From: Rhodamnia argentea
Lineage: Eukaryota; Streptophyta; Magnoliopsida; Myrtales; Myrtaceae
DNA length: 64,000 nt
Reading direction: 5' to 3'
NCBI RefSeq assembly: GCF_020921035.1
Contig: NC_063150.1
Coordinates: 10,044,001-10,108,000, forward strand
The position numbers and the translations under genes were made by a program. Under the pieces are notes generated by a model. It worked only from the letters and a program-made list of their open reading frames with translations, was not told the DNA's origin and made no database searches. This document shows, piece by piece, positions 35,709 to 47,962 of the stretch (positions within the stretch are counted from its first letter, which is position 1; every line of letters starts with the position of its first letter).

Positions 35709-37079
35709 GCTGGAGAGACGGAGGAGCGCGGCCCCCCTGCCCCGCGGAACGGGGGTGTTGGTGGGGGAGGCGCTCTAGACAGAGTGCGGTACCTTCCGAG
35801 CTAAGTCTTCAGATATTTTTGGAGAGATGGTGGCGGGGCTTATACTAATGAGGGTTATGGTGGATGGTCGGTCCAGACCCGAGTCAATGATGACCTGTCC
35901 TTTTGTAAATTTTTATTTTAGCTTTGCAGAGGCAAAAAAAAAATTCCAAATTTACTCGCAGAATTTCGTTAAGAATTTTTATATTAACCGTGTTTGGTTG
36001 GATTTTTGGTGAAAACTGTAGCTAAATTGCAAAGGACTTTAAGTTAAAAGGAGTTCTTCGAAGTGCAAAATGTATTTGTTAAATTGTACCTTAAAAGTCC
36101 ATTGCAAAACAACTGTGAGTAAAATAGTATTTGAAAAACTTATTCTTATTCTTTTTTTATTTTTGAAAGAAAAAAACTCAATCTCTTTGCCTGAGTCCGC
36201 AAAGGACGGGCGATAAACCTAAATTTGGCGCTAGAGGTCATTGTCTGAGGTCACACGACCTCGGACGACCCCTAGCAACCATCGGAGAGGGTCGCCCGAG
36301 TCTCGTAACGATGCCATCCCCTCGCAGCGATCAGCGATCACGCCGGCCGACTTGAATTGAGAAGTTGATGAATAATCATAAACCAGGGCGAAATCGAAAA
36401 ACCAAAAAATTGGCAAGAATAGTTTTGGAAGAAAAAAGAATTTAGTAACCCTAGCCATGCTTGTCGAGGAACGTGAAAGCCCAAGGTAGCTTAGGACCTA
36501 TCTTGGGCTTTCATCATTCTCAAGGCTAACTTTTGACGTGGGGTGGGGGGACCTAAAATATCTTCCCAAGCACTCACATTTTGGTCCAAGGAAAGTCCCT
36601 TGAGAAAGTATTTTCCAAACGCAGCTATTGTCTCCTAGGGGCATTCATACATGGACAGACATAGCTCTGAAGTGTGATGGGTTTTCGGTGGATCAGTTTC
36701 CGACTTACAATCGAGAACGGGTCTTATGATCGTGGGTTCCAAAAAATTGGAATCACGAACCGAACTAGTTAGTTATGAAAGCACGACTACCATTTTCAGG
36801 TTGGTTCCTGATTTTATAAGGGCATCGGCTCAATTTTTATGTGTTGGTAAAAATCCAAAATTTTCATAATTTCAAAATAAAAAGTACTAAGCAAAATGAA
36901 TTTTCAGAAAAGCATCCAACGAAAAGAGAGGCCCCGAAACCTCGTTGATTGCGAATGCCGTTTCCTGGAAGCCTCGCGAAGTTCTTTTTAACTTTTTCTT
37001 TAAAGAGAAGACAAACAAAGGACTAAAGATTTTATTCTAGTGGCTAACTTCGGTTCGCCTCCTCTGTTTCCTGATTCCA
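35709..37079. other. Intergenic, between divergent DUF1685 and TNL genes
   Basis: The stretch holds the promoters of the minus-strand DUF1685 gene and of the plus-strand TNL. Apart from the hairpin at 36474-36513, I see only repeat-like sequence; 36650-36860 contains 'ggttcc' words like those of the hAT-type elements. Confidence 0.4.
36474..36513. repeat. 16-bp inverted repeat with 8-base loop
   Basis: TGAAAGCCCAAGGTAG pairs with CTATCTTGGGCTTTCA, with one G-T wobble, around CTTAGGAC. It lies about 570 bp upstream of the TNL start. It could form a stable hairpin in DNA or RNA; I do not know its role. Confidence 0.8.
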
Positions 37080-40000
37080 ATGGCTTCTTCTTCCTCTTCT
37101 TCTTCTTCTTCCAAGCCCAGGAGGAGTTACGATGTTTTTCTGAGTTTCAGAGGTCCAGACGTCCGCAATCGGTTCCTCGGTCATCTCTACGCAGCTCTAG
37201 ACCAGATTGGGATACACACTTACATCGAAGATGAACAGCTGAGGAAGGGGGAACAGATATCGCCGGCACTTATGAAGGCGATCGAGGAGTCGAGCATCGC
37301 GATCGTGGTTTTCTCCGAGGACTACGCCTCTTCGCCTTGGTGCTTGGAAGAGGTGGCGAAGATCATGGAGTGCATGGAGCAGAGAGATCTCGCGGTCTTT
37401 CCGGTATTTTACAAAGTGGAACCAGGAGAGGTGAGAGGGCAGAGGCAGGGTTACGGTGAAGCCATGGCTAAGCATGAGGTCAAGTTCGGAAAGGATTCAG
37501 AGAAGGTAAAGAGATGGAAGAAAGCTCTTGTTGACGCTGGTAGCTTGTCTGGGTGGCACTTTACTGATGGGTACGTGACAACACTTCTACTGCTTCAATT
37601 AGTCTAAATCTTCACAAGCTTAATTTTCTCTCAAGCGAACGCACTTTCATCAGACCCTCGCACAGCACACTGTTCACACCTATCCAGCACACGAAACAGA
37701 GCACCACGTGCGAGCCCAGTTCGTCCTCTCAGAGCCCCCCGATGGCCACGCCGCCGTACGAGTGCTACGTCCCCACGCCGCCCCAACCGCTTCGCCTCTT
37801 CCCCTCTCCGTCTCTCAGTGTCAAGGGGCTTAAGCGACAACTCCCGATCCCAGATCTGGGGTGTCCCGAACCCAGATCGGGGGATTGGTAGCCTTGGTCG
37901 ATGGTCGCCCGAGGCCGGCTACTGCGGCTGAAACTTTCGGAACAAAACAGGGAGAGACAGGCGTGAGAGCGGCGAGGACAGGCGACGTCGACGGGCCGGT
38001 CACAACGGTGGCGACACGCGGCTGCGTGGGCAGTGGCGAAGGCGGAGGGGAGCTGAGAGAGGGGTGGGGGAAATTTTGGGTTTGACTTTGGGCTAAAGTG
38101 GGTAGGGGCCCAATGGGCCGTGCCCCGGGCAGGCCCGGGCACGCTAGCCCATACCCCTTTTCGTTCTTCTAAGTAAATTGAAATATTATGACCCAAAAAA
38201 AAAAAGTAAATTAAAATATTAAGATTCCAGACAAGTATGAAGGAAAGAAAAAATCCACAAAACCCAAAATCTAGACTTTGCAAATTGGCATAGTCTTTAA
38301 AAGGAAAATTGCACGGATTTCTATATAATTTAAAGCTAAGAGAAAATTCACTCATATGTGTAGACCATGTGGCAGGGAACTTTGCTATGCCATCGCCATG
38401 TGGCAACCCACCATCTGGCAAGACATGTGGCAACACGTGATATGACTGACATTTTCTTGAAGCAAAATTTTAACTAACATATGTTATTTTTAAGTATGAC
38501 TTATGACCCAAGAAATGTCTATTTGGTTTAAATTATGGGAAATGTAACTAATTGCAGTAACATGATAGTGCAAATAATTGTGATATCGAACTGTACATAG
38601 TTACGCAAACAATGCACATAAATCATACGGAAACTACTCCAGATTCTAAATATAGATTAATTAATACTGTGATTTAACATCATTTTGCATTAGCCTAATT
38701 GAACTATTACAATGACATCATTCCAAGAAAAATAAAAAATACACATTTAGAAAAGAGAGTGGAAATAAAAAAAAATACTTAGAATATTACTTATTAATCG
38801 AGTTTTTTTTATAACTGAATTTAAGCATGTGACGAAGTATGACATATTTTTGGCTAGAAATAACTTAATAAGTAATATTTTAAGTATTTTGTTTGATTTC
38901 CAATCTCTTTTAGAAATTTTTTTTTTTTAATAAGAATAAAGAATGAACAACTAGGTTTTTGAAAGGAAATACAGCCCTACTGACATTCTTGTAAATGCTT
39001 GAAGCTTTAAATAGCAAGAAGGTAATTAAAAGATAGTTGTCTACAAGATGAGGCTCCGTTTATTTCGCAAATAATGAATGATTTAGGAAATATTTTCTCA
39101 AAAGTAATCACTGCATATCGCTTGAAATAATTAGCCAATGATAAAAGCCTTCATTATCGACAACTATTTATGCCAAAACATTTTTTGGATAATGAAAATA
39201 TTCTTTGTTCATTTTTGTAGGCGGTGCAAGAGATTACTTTTAAAAAGAATTTTTGAAACTATTCATTTTTCGTGAAACAAACGGAGCCTAATTTGGCCAT
39301 ATTTGTCCCATTGTTAATAGGATTTACCGCATGGTAATGTTGACTTAGACTTCACGTTGTTGGTTTACTTCACTGCTACTACTTTACCGAGAGAAATACC
39401 AGATAAAAGGGTAGGCATTCGGACAATTGAAGGGAAAACAAGATAATTTCGATGAACTTTGTAAAGAGATCTAGAGAATTTCGATCAACATTTAGTATAT
39501 CTAATAATTAACTTGAACATCTAAAAAATGCAAAACAAATTGACACTTTACATTTAGAATAACATGAAAAATATAGTCTTCGACCCCGCGGGAATATGAC
39601 TAGTTGAACATATTTGGACATCCATCTCTAGATATATTGCGGACTAGTTTCTTACTCAGCAATTCTCTTTAGTTACTTTTGTTTTTTTAACTTTTTTGGA
39701 TTGCTCTATAAGCGGTTTCAACTAATTTTCCTTTGTCGGATATGAAGCAGGGCTTATACAACATATTGTGCAGGAGATCTCAACTCAACTAGATCGAACG
39801 CCATTAAATGTAGCCAAGTATCCGGTTGGGATAGATTCCCGAGTACAAGAGCTTAAAACAATCTTAAATCTACAGTCCAAGGATGATATTCTTATGGTAG
39901 GATTGTGGGGTCAAGGTGGTGTTGGGAAGACAACCCTTGCTAAGGCCATTTATAACGCTCTCTTCGGAGAGTTTCAAGGTGCTAGTTTCTTGGAACGCGT

Positions 40001-43000
40001 TCGAGAAAATTCTAAAAATTCCAATGATTTGGTTCCTTTGCAAGAAAAATTGCTATCGGAGGTATTACTAGGGAAGAAATTAACAGTTTATAGTGTCGGT
40101 GGAGGAAGTCGATTAGTTCAAGATAGACTTTGTAATAAGAAAGTTCTTATTATTCTTGATGATGTTGATGATGCATGCCAGTTAAATGCTTTAGCTGGAA
40201 ATTGTGAGTGGTTCGGGAAAGGAAGTAGGATAATTATCACAACAAGAAATAAGCATCTGTTGACTTCTCATGGGATAGATTGGGATCATATGTATGAAGT
40301 TAAAGCTCTTGAGGATGGGGAAGCTCTTGAACTTTTTAGAAAGCATGCTTTTCTAGGAAATCAAGAAATACAAATAAGTGGCGATCTTGTTGATCGGGTT
40401 TTACATTATGCGAGAGGCCTTCCTTTGGCTCTTGAGGTGTTGGGTGCTTTCTTGTGTGGTAGAGGAGAACACGAATGGAAAAGTACCCTGCAAAAACTTG
40501 CCAAAAATCCTGACAAAAAGATCAATGGTGTGTTAAAGGTAAGCTATGATGGGTTGGAGGACTATGCCAAGGAGATTTTTCTGGACATTGCCTGTTTCTT
40601 CAAGGGGCAGAAAACAGAGTATGTTAAGAAAGTTCTTGATAGTTGTGATTTTGACACGACTATTGGAGTGCAAATTCTCATTGAGCGCTGCTTGATCGGT
40701 GAAGAGTTTTGGAAGTTACAAATGCATGACTTAGTGCAATTAATGGGTATGGATATTGTTAGGGAAGAATGTCGTGATGATCCCGGAAAACGCAGTAGGT
40801 TATGGCTTTATGAAGATGTTCTTGATGTTCTATCGGGAGATGTGGTAAGACTTGTTATAGGAATTTATATTCAATCTTTATCTTTGACTTTGTACACTAT
40901 AGTTACAAAGCAAAGCTAATATATTCGAATTGATATACGGGGAATAGATGCGATAAAAGCCATCGTTTTGGAGCTACCGAAGCCGGAAGAGACGTATATT
41001 GGTCCTAATGCTTTCATAAACATGAGAAAGTTGAGGTTACTCATCCCGCTTAACGTAGATAATTCTTTCCCAGGGCCCATCCATCTCCCTAATGAGTTAA
41101 GGTGGTTCGAATGGCCTAATTGTGCCTGGATGCCAGAGTTTAGCTATGGTCCAAAGAAGTTAGTCGGACTTGAAATGCGGAAGAGTAAGATCAAAGTCAT
41201 GGGGGAACAATTTAAGGTGCGTATTTACTTGGTCCTTTTTTCATTACGTATATGTATTAATCTGATGATGTTTGTTATGGTCCTTAGGAAAAAATCTGCA
41301 ATTACTATTTTCCTTACACATGTTAAATCTTCAAATGTAGGCTGTCAATCTAGTATATGAACCAATGCAGTTAAAATCTTCACGTTGTAAATAATCTGTC
41401 TTCTAACCGATAGCTTGTTGGTTATGTACGAAATGCATATAGGAAAGATATCATTTTTCATACTTGTACTTTAACTACTTTTTTTTTTTTTTTAAATCAA
41501 GTCCATATGATTTAAATTTTTCAAACTGATCAAGTCATTCTACTTATACAAAATATCTAATCCAGTATCTCTGATATCAAATTTGACCAAATCCGGCTGA
41601 CGTGGCCGTCCGAGTGTGATGTGGATTGTGTATTGCCTTCATGGGCACCCACAGTAGATAGTGAATGGGTGCCTCCATATGTGCGATGTTCAATTCACGT
41701 TACACTGTGGGAGTCATCCAATGGCCCCGTCAGTTAGGTTTGGCTACATTCGGTAATGGGGAGACTTGATTAGATAATTTATGCACTTCCGAATGGAGTT
41801 TGCCTTTTTCACCTATAGCCCCTTTTACCGCTGCTGTTGGAATTTGCCCGTGGTCAAATAGAAATAGTTACTTGTTCATCCCAGTTTTGCGGTAATGCTT
41901 ATGAGTTAAGATGTGTGAAGACTTTTGTATATAGTGAATGGACATACCACTAGTTTCTTAATCGAAAAATCAGAGCTAGGTTTTGAATTGAATATTTATC
42001 TCAATTTTTTTTCCGTTCGTCCGGAATGTTTCTTGCAGGAATTTAAAAATTTGAAGTTCCTTAACTTTAGTGAATGCCAGTCGCTGGTTTGTATGCCGGA
42101 CCTCGATTGTACTCCAAATCTTGAGCAATTGGATCTTCATGGGTGCAAAAACTTAGAGTGTGCCCACGCATCAGTTGCCTGTCACGGCAAATTACAATTG
42201 TTGAATTTAAGTGGGTGCTCCAACCTACATGATCTTCCTGCTCTGCTCCACTCCATGAATCTTCAACATCTTCTTCTTGAAAATTGCTCAAAGTTGCAAA
42301 GATTCCCTGATATTCCGGTTGAAATCAAGGGTTTGCAAGTCCTTAATTTAAAAGGGACTTCAATAGAGGAACTTCCTGCATCCATAGAAAATTTCAGCTC
42401 TTTAAAGGAAATGGATTTAAGCTATTGCAAGAAACTGGCAGTCCTTCCGTCTAGCATTTACAAGTTGCAAAATCTTACAAGCCTAAGGCTTGGAGGCTGC
42501 ACAACACTGATCAAGTTTCCAAAGGAGGAGGAGGAGGACTCAAGTGATCCCCATACGAAGACGGGATTTCCTAAGTTGACTTTTTTAGACCTTAGTGAAT
42601 GCAATCTGTCAGAAGTAGAGTTTCTGGAGAGCCATTCCTGTTTTCCCTCCTTAAGCAATATGTATTTGAGGGGAAACAATTTTACCTACCTTCCTGCTTG
42701 CGAGCATCTATATAAGTTGAAATGGTTGGATGTTTCGTATTGCCAATATCTACAAGAGATCCTCAAGATTCCAAGGCAACTGCAACATCTGTCAGCAGTG
42801 AGTTGCAAATCTCTGAGTAAAATTCCCTCCAACATATGTGACGTTGATGTTGTTGACTTCTCTTCATGTCATGAGCTGCCCCGCACTGGATTCACTATGA
42901 ATGATTTGTTCAAGCTTGAGGTTAGACACACTCTCTCTCTATGTGTGTGTGATTAATATAGCTAAACTCTAGGACTACCCACTTAACTTTTTCGGTGCCA

Positions 43001-43545
43001 ATTTTGAAAAACTATCTAACAGTTTACATCTATGGCAGCAATTTCGTCCCAAAGTCATTTGCGACCTTCTTCTGCCTGGAGGAGAGATGCCAAAGTGGTT
43101 GCTCCCGGATAACGAGGGTTCTCTTTCTTTCATGGCTTCAAAGGACTTGTATGAGAAGTTCCTAGGACTAGCTTTCTGTGTTGTGTTCCAAGAAGGAAAA
43201 AGGAAAGAAGAATTTAACCTTCAAGCGTACGTTAATGGCAAGAAGACGATGGAAGGCTCAAGCACTTTCGGTTCATTGGATTTGGGTCATGTGTGGTTTG
43301 GGTATTGCGTACCAGAGGTGCTGTGGCAAGGAGATCCTTTTGGTCCAAATGACTGGAGTCATTTCCAGCTTATCATTAGAGCACCGCCTAGTGTAATTGT
43401 CAAAAAGTGCGGATTCCGACTAATATGCAAGCCACTAGAGAACGATTTGGAGGCTTTGCTTCAAGACGATCAGTTGCTGGATCCAGCTTTACTCTACGAG
43501 GTTTCGCATGAAGATAGTCAAATGATCATGGAGGAAGAAAGCTAA
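37080..43545 (+). CDS. TIR-NBS-LRR (TNL) immune receptor with C-JID
   Basis: Five exons that stay in frame: 37080-37570 (TIR), about 39740-40844 (NBS), 40941-41216, 42039-42920 (LRR) and 43039-43545, about 1086 residues. The TIR domain starts RSYDVFLSFRGPDV and contains SPWCLEEV, where Glu is the catalytic residue of TIR NADases. The NBS has GQGGVGKTTLAKAIYN (P-loop), LIILDDVDD, GSRIIITTRN, GLPLALEVLG and QMHDLVQLMG (MHD). LRRs include LPASIENFSSLKEMDLSYC and LQVLNLKGTSIEELP. The last exon (LLPGGEMPKWL to the end) is the C-terminal jelly-roll domain of TNLs. TNLs recognise pathogen effectors in the cytosol or nucleus and make NAD-derived signals for EDS1. Oddity: introns 1 and 2 end in GG in place of AG at the in-frame junctions, while introns 3 and 4 are normal. 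Without normal splicing the locus would give TIR-only or TIR-NBS products. Intron 1 is 2.2 kb, inflated by insertions. Confidence 0.88.
37640..38165. other. GC-rich insertion in TNL intron 1
   Basis: This patch is far richer in G and C than the rest of the intron and has coding-like composition. A plus-strand frame from 37742 begins MATPPYECYVPTPPQPL and runs for about 47 codons; longer minus-strand frames overlap it. I do not recognise the product. It ends near a palindromic stretch with GCCCGGGC (38120-38145). It may be a transposon with captured gene sequence. Confidence 0.4.
38171..38221 (+). mobile_element. Minimal LINE-tail insertion with 18-bp target duplication
   Basis: AAGTAAATTGAAATATTA (38171-38188) and AAGTAAATTAAAATATTA (38204-38221) flank only TGACCC and a poly(A) run. 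It lies in TNL intron 1. It is one of the clearest members of the set. Confidence 0.7.
39051..39290. mobile_element. MITE, 'GGCTCCGTTTGTTTC' family
   Basis: The left end AGGCTCCGTTTATTTCGC and the reversed right end TAGGCTCCGTTTGTTTCACG are near-perfect inverted repeats over a 240-bp AT-rich element. It lies in TNL intron 1. A half-copy with the same end occurs near 58636 (AGGCTCCGTTTGTTTCAC). Confidence 0.75.
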
Positions 43546-43719
43546 AGAGAAACAGGAGATTTACTAGGTAACAAAACTGGCTCAGAGGAAAATAGTTTAT
43601 GTAACTTAGTGCAGCAACTGTCGGACATGGCTACTCAATCTTTCCATCCAGAATTTGCTTGTTGTGAAATTTTGTAACATCGACACGGTATGGCTGCTCA
43701 ACACTAACAAGTTTCTATA

Positions 43720-43880
43720 GAAGGAGAAGGATTCGAGTGATCCCCATACAAAGATAAGATTCCTTAATGGTATGGCTTTCAGACCTTAGTGGATGCAATT
43801 TATTAATAGTAGATTGCTTGGAGATTGATTCCTGTATTCCCTTCTTAACATATTTTGGTTTTGCAAGGGAATGGTTTTTA
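43720..43880 (+). pseudogene. TNL LRR-exon fragment
   Basis: Bases 43720-43850 match the LRR exon of the neighbouring TNL (about 42525-42660). They share 'gattcgagtgatccccatac' against 'actcaagtgatccccatac' and the 'accttagtg.atgcaat' stretch. The frame is broken. With 44976-45070 it appears to be the remains of a second, tandem TNL. Confidence 0.75.
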
Positions 43881-44218
43881 TGGCATGAGTGTCCTATATA
43901 ATGTAGGAAAGGATCGAATGTCTAATTATTATACAAGATATATATGTCTCGTTATTATAAAACTAGTTTGGTGGAATCGCAAGAAATATGCTCAAATCAT
44001 ACTTTCTACTTGAACTAAGGGATATGTTCACTGAAAGTTAGTTTGTCAAATTGGTGCAATCTCGTCAACTTGTCTAATGAAAAATACTGATATGAAATTT
44101 TAAAATTAATTTCTCTCTCCTATGTGGCATATTTTATTATTTTCTTTTTTCAAATCTTATTTAAATTAATTAAAAAAATCAAGAAAATTCTAAAATTTTA
44201 ATTGTAAAAAAGCAAAAA

Positions 44219-44434
44219 CTAATAAAAACAAAGAACTGCAGCTAGGGTAGGGGCTAGCCGCCGCTTTTGCCGCCCATGGCCGGAGGAGCTAGCAGAGGTC
44301 TGCGGCCGAGGGTGGCCGGCCGTCGCCCGCCCCGGTGAGCCTCGCCGGCCTTCGTCCAATCTTCGCATGCAATTACCGATCATCAGCATGATAGCAACAA
44401 ACTTGAGTGCTTGTAGCAATTTAGCATGATAATA
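44219..44434. other. GC-rich patch beside a TIR element
   Basis: The GC-rich stretch 44240-44350 (ggccgg, cgccgg words) resembles the GC-rich cores of TIR elements elsewhere in the window. No protein can be supported. Confidence 0.35.
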
Positions 44435-44924
44435 GAGCCCTATTTGATTTAGCATTTGGCCAAGGGACTTTGAGAAAATGCAAATACCTTTGGGCTAAAG
44501 GCCTTTTTCAAAATGCAAGTAGTGTTTGGTAAAGTGCATTTTAAAAACACATTTGGAAAACAACTTTGATGTAAATGTTGTTTGGTGAAAAATGAACTTT
44601 GTAAAATATATATTTTTTTAAAAAAAAGGCGGCGGCGACCCATGGCGGCGGCGGCGGCGACGACCGGCAACTTGCGGCAGAGGCGACCGGCGGCAGCAAG
44701 TGAAGGTGACAAAATTAAAATTATAAAAAATTAATTGCATTTCGCAAAAATCCTTTAGCCCAAAGTACCTCTAGAGGTACTTTGGGCTAAAAGTCTTTGA
44801 AGAGCATTTGACATGCAATTGCATCTCCCCAAAGTGAGCCAAAAAATGAACCAAACAACATTTGCATTTGGCCAAGGGACTTTGGAGCCCTAATGCTCAT
44901 TTGAAATGCTGATTCAAATAGGGC
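44435..44924. mobile_element. TIR element with GC-rich core
   Basis: The left end GAGCCCTATTTGATTTAGCA and the reversed right end GGCCCTATTTGAATCAGCAT are inverted repeats. A second inverted pair around 'gggactttg' and 'aaagtc' lies further in. The core 44630-44705 is CGGCGG-rich. It lies between two remnants of the second TNL. Confidence 0.65.
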
Positions 44925-44975
44925 CGAAGTATCATTGTTCTCGAATTTCTCCTAATTACCGAAATGTTTTCCTTG

Positions 44976-45070
44976 GAGTAGAGATGCCAGAGGAGTTCAA
45001 TCTTGTTTACAATAGTATCATATCATTCATGGCCTCACAAAACTTGTATGACAAGTTCCCGGATCTGGGC
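44976..45070 (+). pseudogene. TNL C-JID fragment
   Basis: The frame reads VEMPEEFNL..SIISFMASQNLYDKFPDL, clearly related to GEMPKWLLPDNEGSLSFMAS and DLYEKFLGL in the last exon of the intact TNL. The similarity fades after about 45070. It is the 3' remnant of a second TNL copy. Confidence 0.8.
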
Positions 45071-47507
45071 GAGAGCCTGACGCCCTCACTTGTGGCAGGC
45101 CCAAAGTTGTACAAAAGAGAATACAAAGAAAGACAAAAAAAAAAAAAATTAAAAATTAAAAATTAAAAATTCAGAAAAAATATTAAAAATTATCAATGTC
45201 AACGACGGTTATGCCACGTAAAGCGGTCGTCGTCCATGTCATTGATTTCCAGCCAAAATTTGCTGGTTGGACTACAATGGAAAATCTCAAAAGATTAAAG
45301 ACTCAATTGATACAATTGAAAGTTTTATGATTGAATTAGCACAAATATAATAGGTTTATGACTTTTCTTTGTACCTTTTCCGTCCACTAGTCCAACACAA
45401 TTTGAGTAAACGGTCTCTCTTGTTCAATGCCTGTTTGGTGAATCTACCTAGAGTGATTGACAAGAGACCACACATATAACTTCCAGGGTTAGTGGGTAAA
45501 AGAGCTCGGAAAAATGAAATGTACATGACATTTTAGTGCTAGATACTACAAATACTAAAATTGAATAGAGTTTCGTTTCAATTGGTGGAATTTTTTTAAG
45601 TTCGATGTTGATCATGCCTAATAGGCAAAAGTGGCTTTCATATTACCATGAACATTTTTCCTAAACAAGGATATACTATACTCACATCTCAACTTGGCAA
45701 ATGCATATATTTAGTTGATGGATATGGTATAGTTTGTCAAAGTACACGTAATGAAACCTAAGTGGCCCATTCTTTGTTTTGGGTAAAAATCCAAATATTA
45801 TGGATACAACATAAAAGTTTCACTATTTCATTATAAAAAATTCTTTGGTTAAGTATTATGTAATGGTTGGGTCATATTAAAAACCATAGTGCAAATCTTG
45901 AGGTTGCAAATTTTTTTTTTTTCAAAAGATGCTTCAAAATAGGTTCGACCAAGGGCGATCAGGTTTTGGGTAGAACAGACGGTGTCGGCCTTAAAATGGG
46001 GGAAGCCAACCGATTTTACCAAGAACTAGCTTGGAACCGAACTCTTTTTTATGTCGAAAGAAAGATGTCATTCATATATCATAATAATAGTTCAAGAGTT
46101 ATATCTTCCGACTCAAGCAAAGTTTAAATAACGTCCGAACAAAACAAAAGTCAAAAAGCAAATAACAAAGAATAATTTGCAGCTAGACGCACACTCTCAT
46201 CCTCCAGAACAAATCTGTCACTATATAACTTCGGCGACCGACTACTAGATTCAGTGATGAGCACACGCTAATCTCTCTCACTCCATTTGCAACGGCTTGT
46301 GATGCTTTTCTAGGTTCAATGTTCTCATTACCATCGCTGTGACACCAATATCAATACGTTGAAAGATCACAGATCAAATATATGTAGGAAGCTCACAAAT
46401 CTATATCTAGATCTAGTTTATGATAGTAAAATTTCCAAATCTTGATCTAAATCTAAATTGGGAGAGGAAAGCAATCTAATCTTGGACAAATTGTGGAGCC
46501 TTGTCACGAACATCCTCTCGACGGCCATCGGCTGAACGGATGGCCAAACCGATCTCCATATTCACTCAAGATCAGTCACAGAAATTTATTCATGCACACA
46601 AAATGAAAACTTCAAAGAGGGAAGAAGGAAATAGGAAGAAAAGGGAGAGGTCCCTCTCATAACTTCAAGATAAAGATGCAAATCAAACAAAGCAAGTAAA
46701 TTTCAAAGATAAATTAACTTAGTACAGCTTGCAGACACTCGCTTATTCCACAAAGACGGATTTGTCATAACATCAAAGCATAACTAGCGGCTGATCACTA
46801 AATCTTGCATCAATACCAACGACGAGTACACACTAAAATTTCTCTCTTTAGTAATTATTGTTTTGCCAAAAGTCGGTGCCCGCCTAGATTCGGCATCCCT
46901 AACATTATCACCGTATAGAGACAACAACAACAATACAACCATGTTGAAAAAGCACCCAAAAAAAAAAAAAAACGGGTAAATCCTAGATTTATATCTAGAT
47001 TGGAAAAGAAGAGAACCCAAATCAAAATATAACTCTCGATCGGGAGGGAAGAAATGCAGAAAAGATATCAATTGTTCACAAAATCATTTTCAAATAAGTC
47101 GATTGATGAAGCAATAGAGGAACTGTGCTCAATTATATGGAGCAAGCATCAAATTCAGAGCGCACTAGCAAGTTCGAAATAACAAATTCTTTCGAGGTGC
47201 TTGTGCTTCGAACTTGTGAATTCATAGAAAAAACCCTCAACGTGAAAGAAGTCGACGGAATCGTACGCAAAACTAACGGAGGAGCCTTAAAAAAGATGAT
47301 GAAATAGAGATATTTGGAAACAAAGAGGGAGAGAGAGGCCGCTCTCTCTCTCAGAAAAGTCACTACAGAAGGTGGGGGTTGGGTGGCTCTGTTTTTTTCA
47401 GAGAAGGGGAAACCATAGGCGGCGCCTTTTGGGTAGTTTCTATATAAATTGCACGACTCTTAAAAGTTGCAATCAGGTTGCAAATCTTATTTAAAGATGC
47501 AATTGAT
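45071..47507. other. Gene-free stretch
   Basis: No gene is recognised. The part at 45180-45380 resembles one arm of the TIR family at 50081-50727 and 62294-62862 ('tgtcattgatttccagcc', 'aataggtttatgact'). Short frames at 45867-46127, 46784-47071 and 47125-47307 show no motif. Confidence 0.45.
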
Positions 47508-47962
47508 TTTTAGGGTGTGTTTATTTGGGGGAAACTTCATGATAAAATAAAATACCTTTTAAAAAATATTTTTTAGAAAAATGATTAGTTTTTCTTTATT
47601 TAGTGATATGTGACTGAAAATATTTTTTGGTGTTTGAATCTCATTTAGAAAAATAATTTCAATTTCATGACTTATCTCAGGCAAAAAAAAAAAAATCAAA
47701 ATTTTCAATTATTTTATTTCTTTATTTTCTTTTCCTTCTTTCTCCGCCGGTTGCCGAGCCTCAATGATGGTGCCAAAGGCGAGGGCAAGGCTCGAGCTCG
47801 TTGGCCACAGCCAATGCAAAGTATTTTCGTCGTCGACAAATAGTTATACATAAATAATTATTGATAATGAAAATATTTTTCGTTTATTTATTATTCTAAG
47901 CAATACAAGCGAGGAAAATATTTTTCAAATCATTCATTTTTCACCAAAAAAACGGAGTCTAA
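47508..47962. mobile_element. TIR element with GC-rich core
   Basis: The left end AGGGTGTGTTTATTTGGGGG and the reversed right end TTAGACTCCGTTTTTTTGGTG are imperfect inverted repeats related to the 39051-39290 family. The core 47740-47815 is GC-rich ('gccggttgccgagcctcaatg'). Confidence 0.5.
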
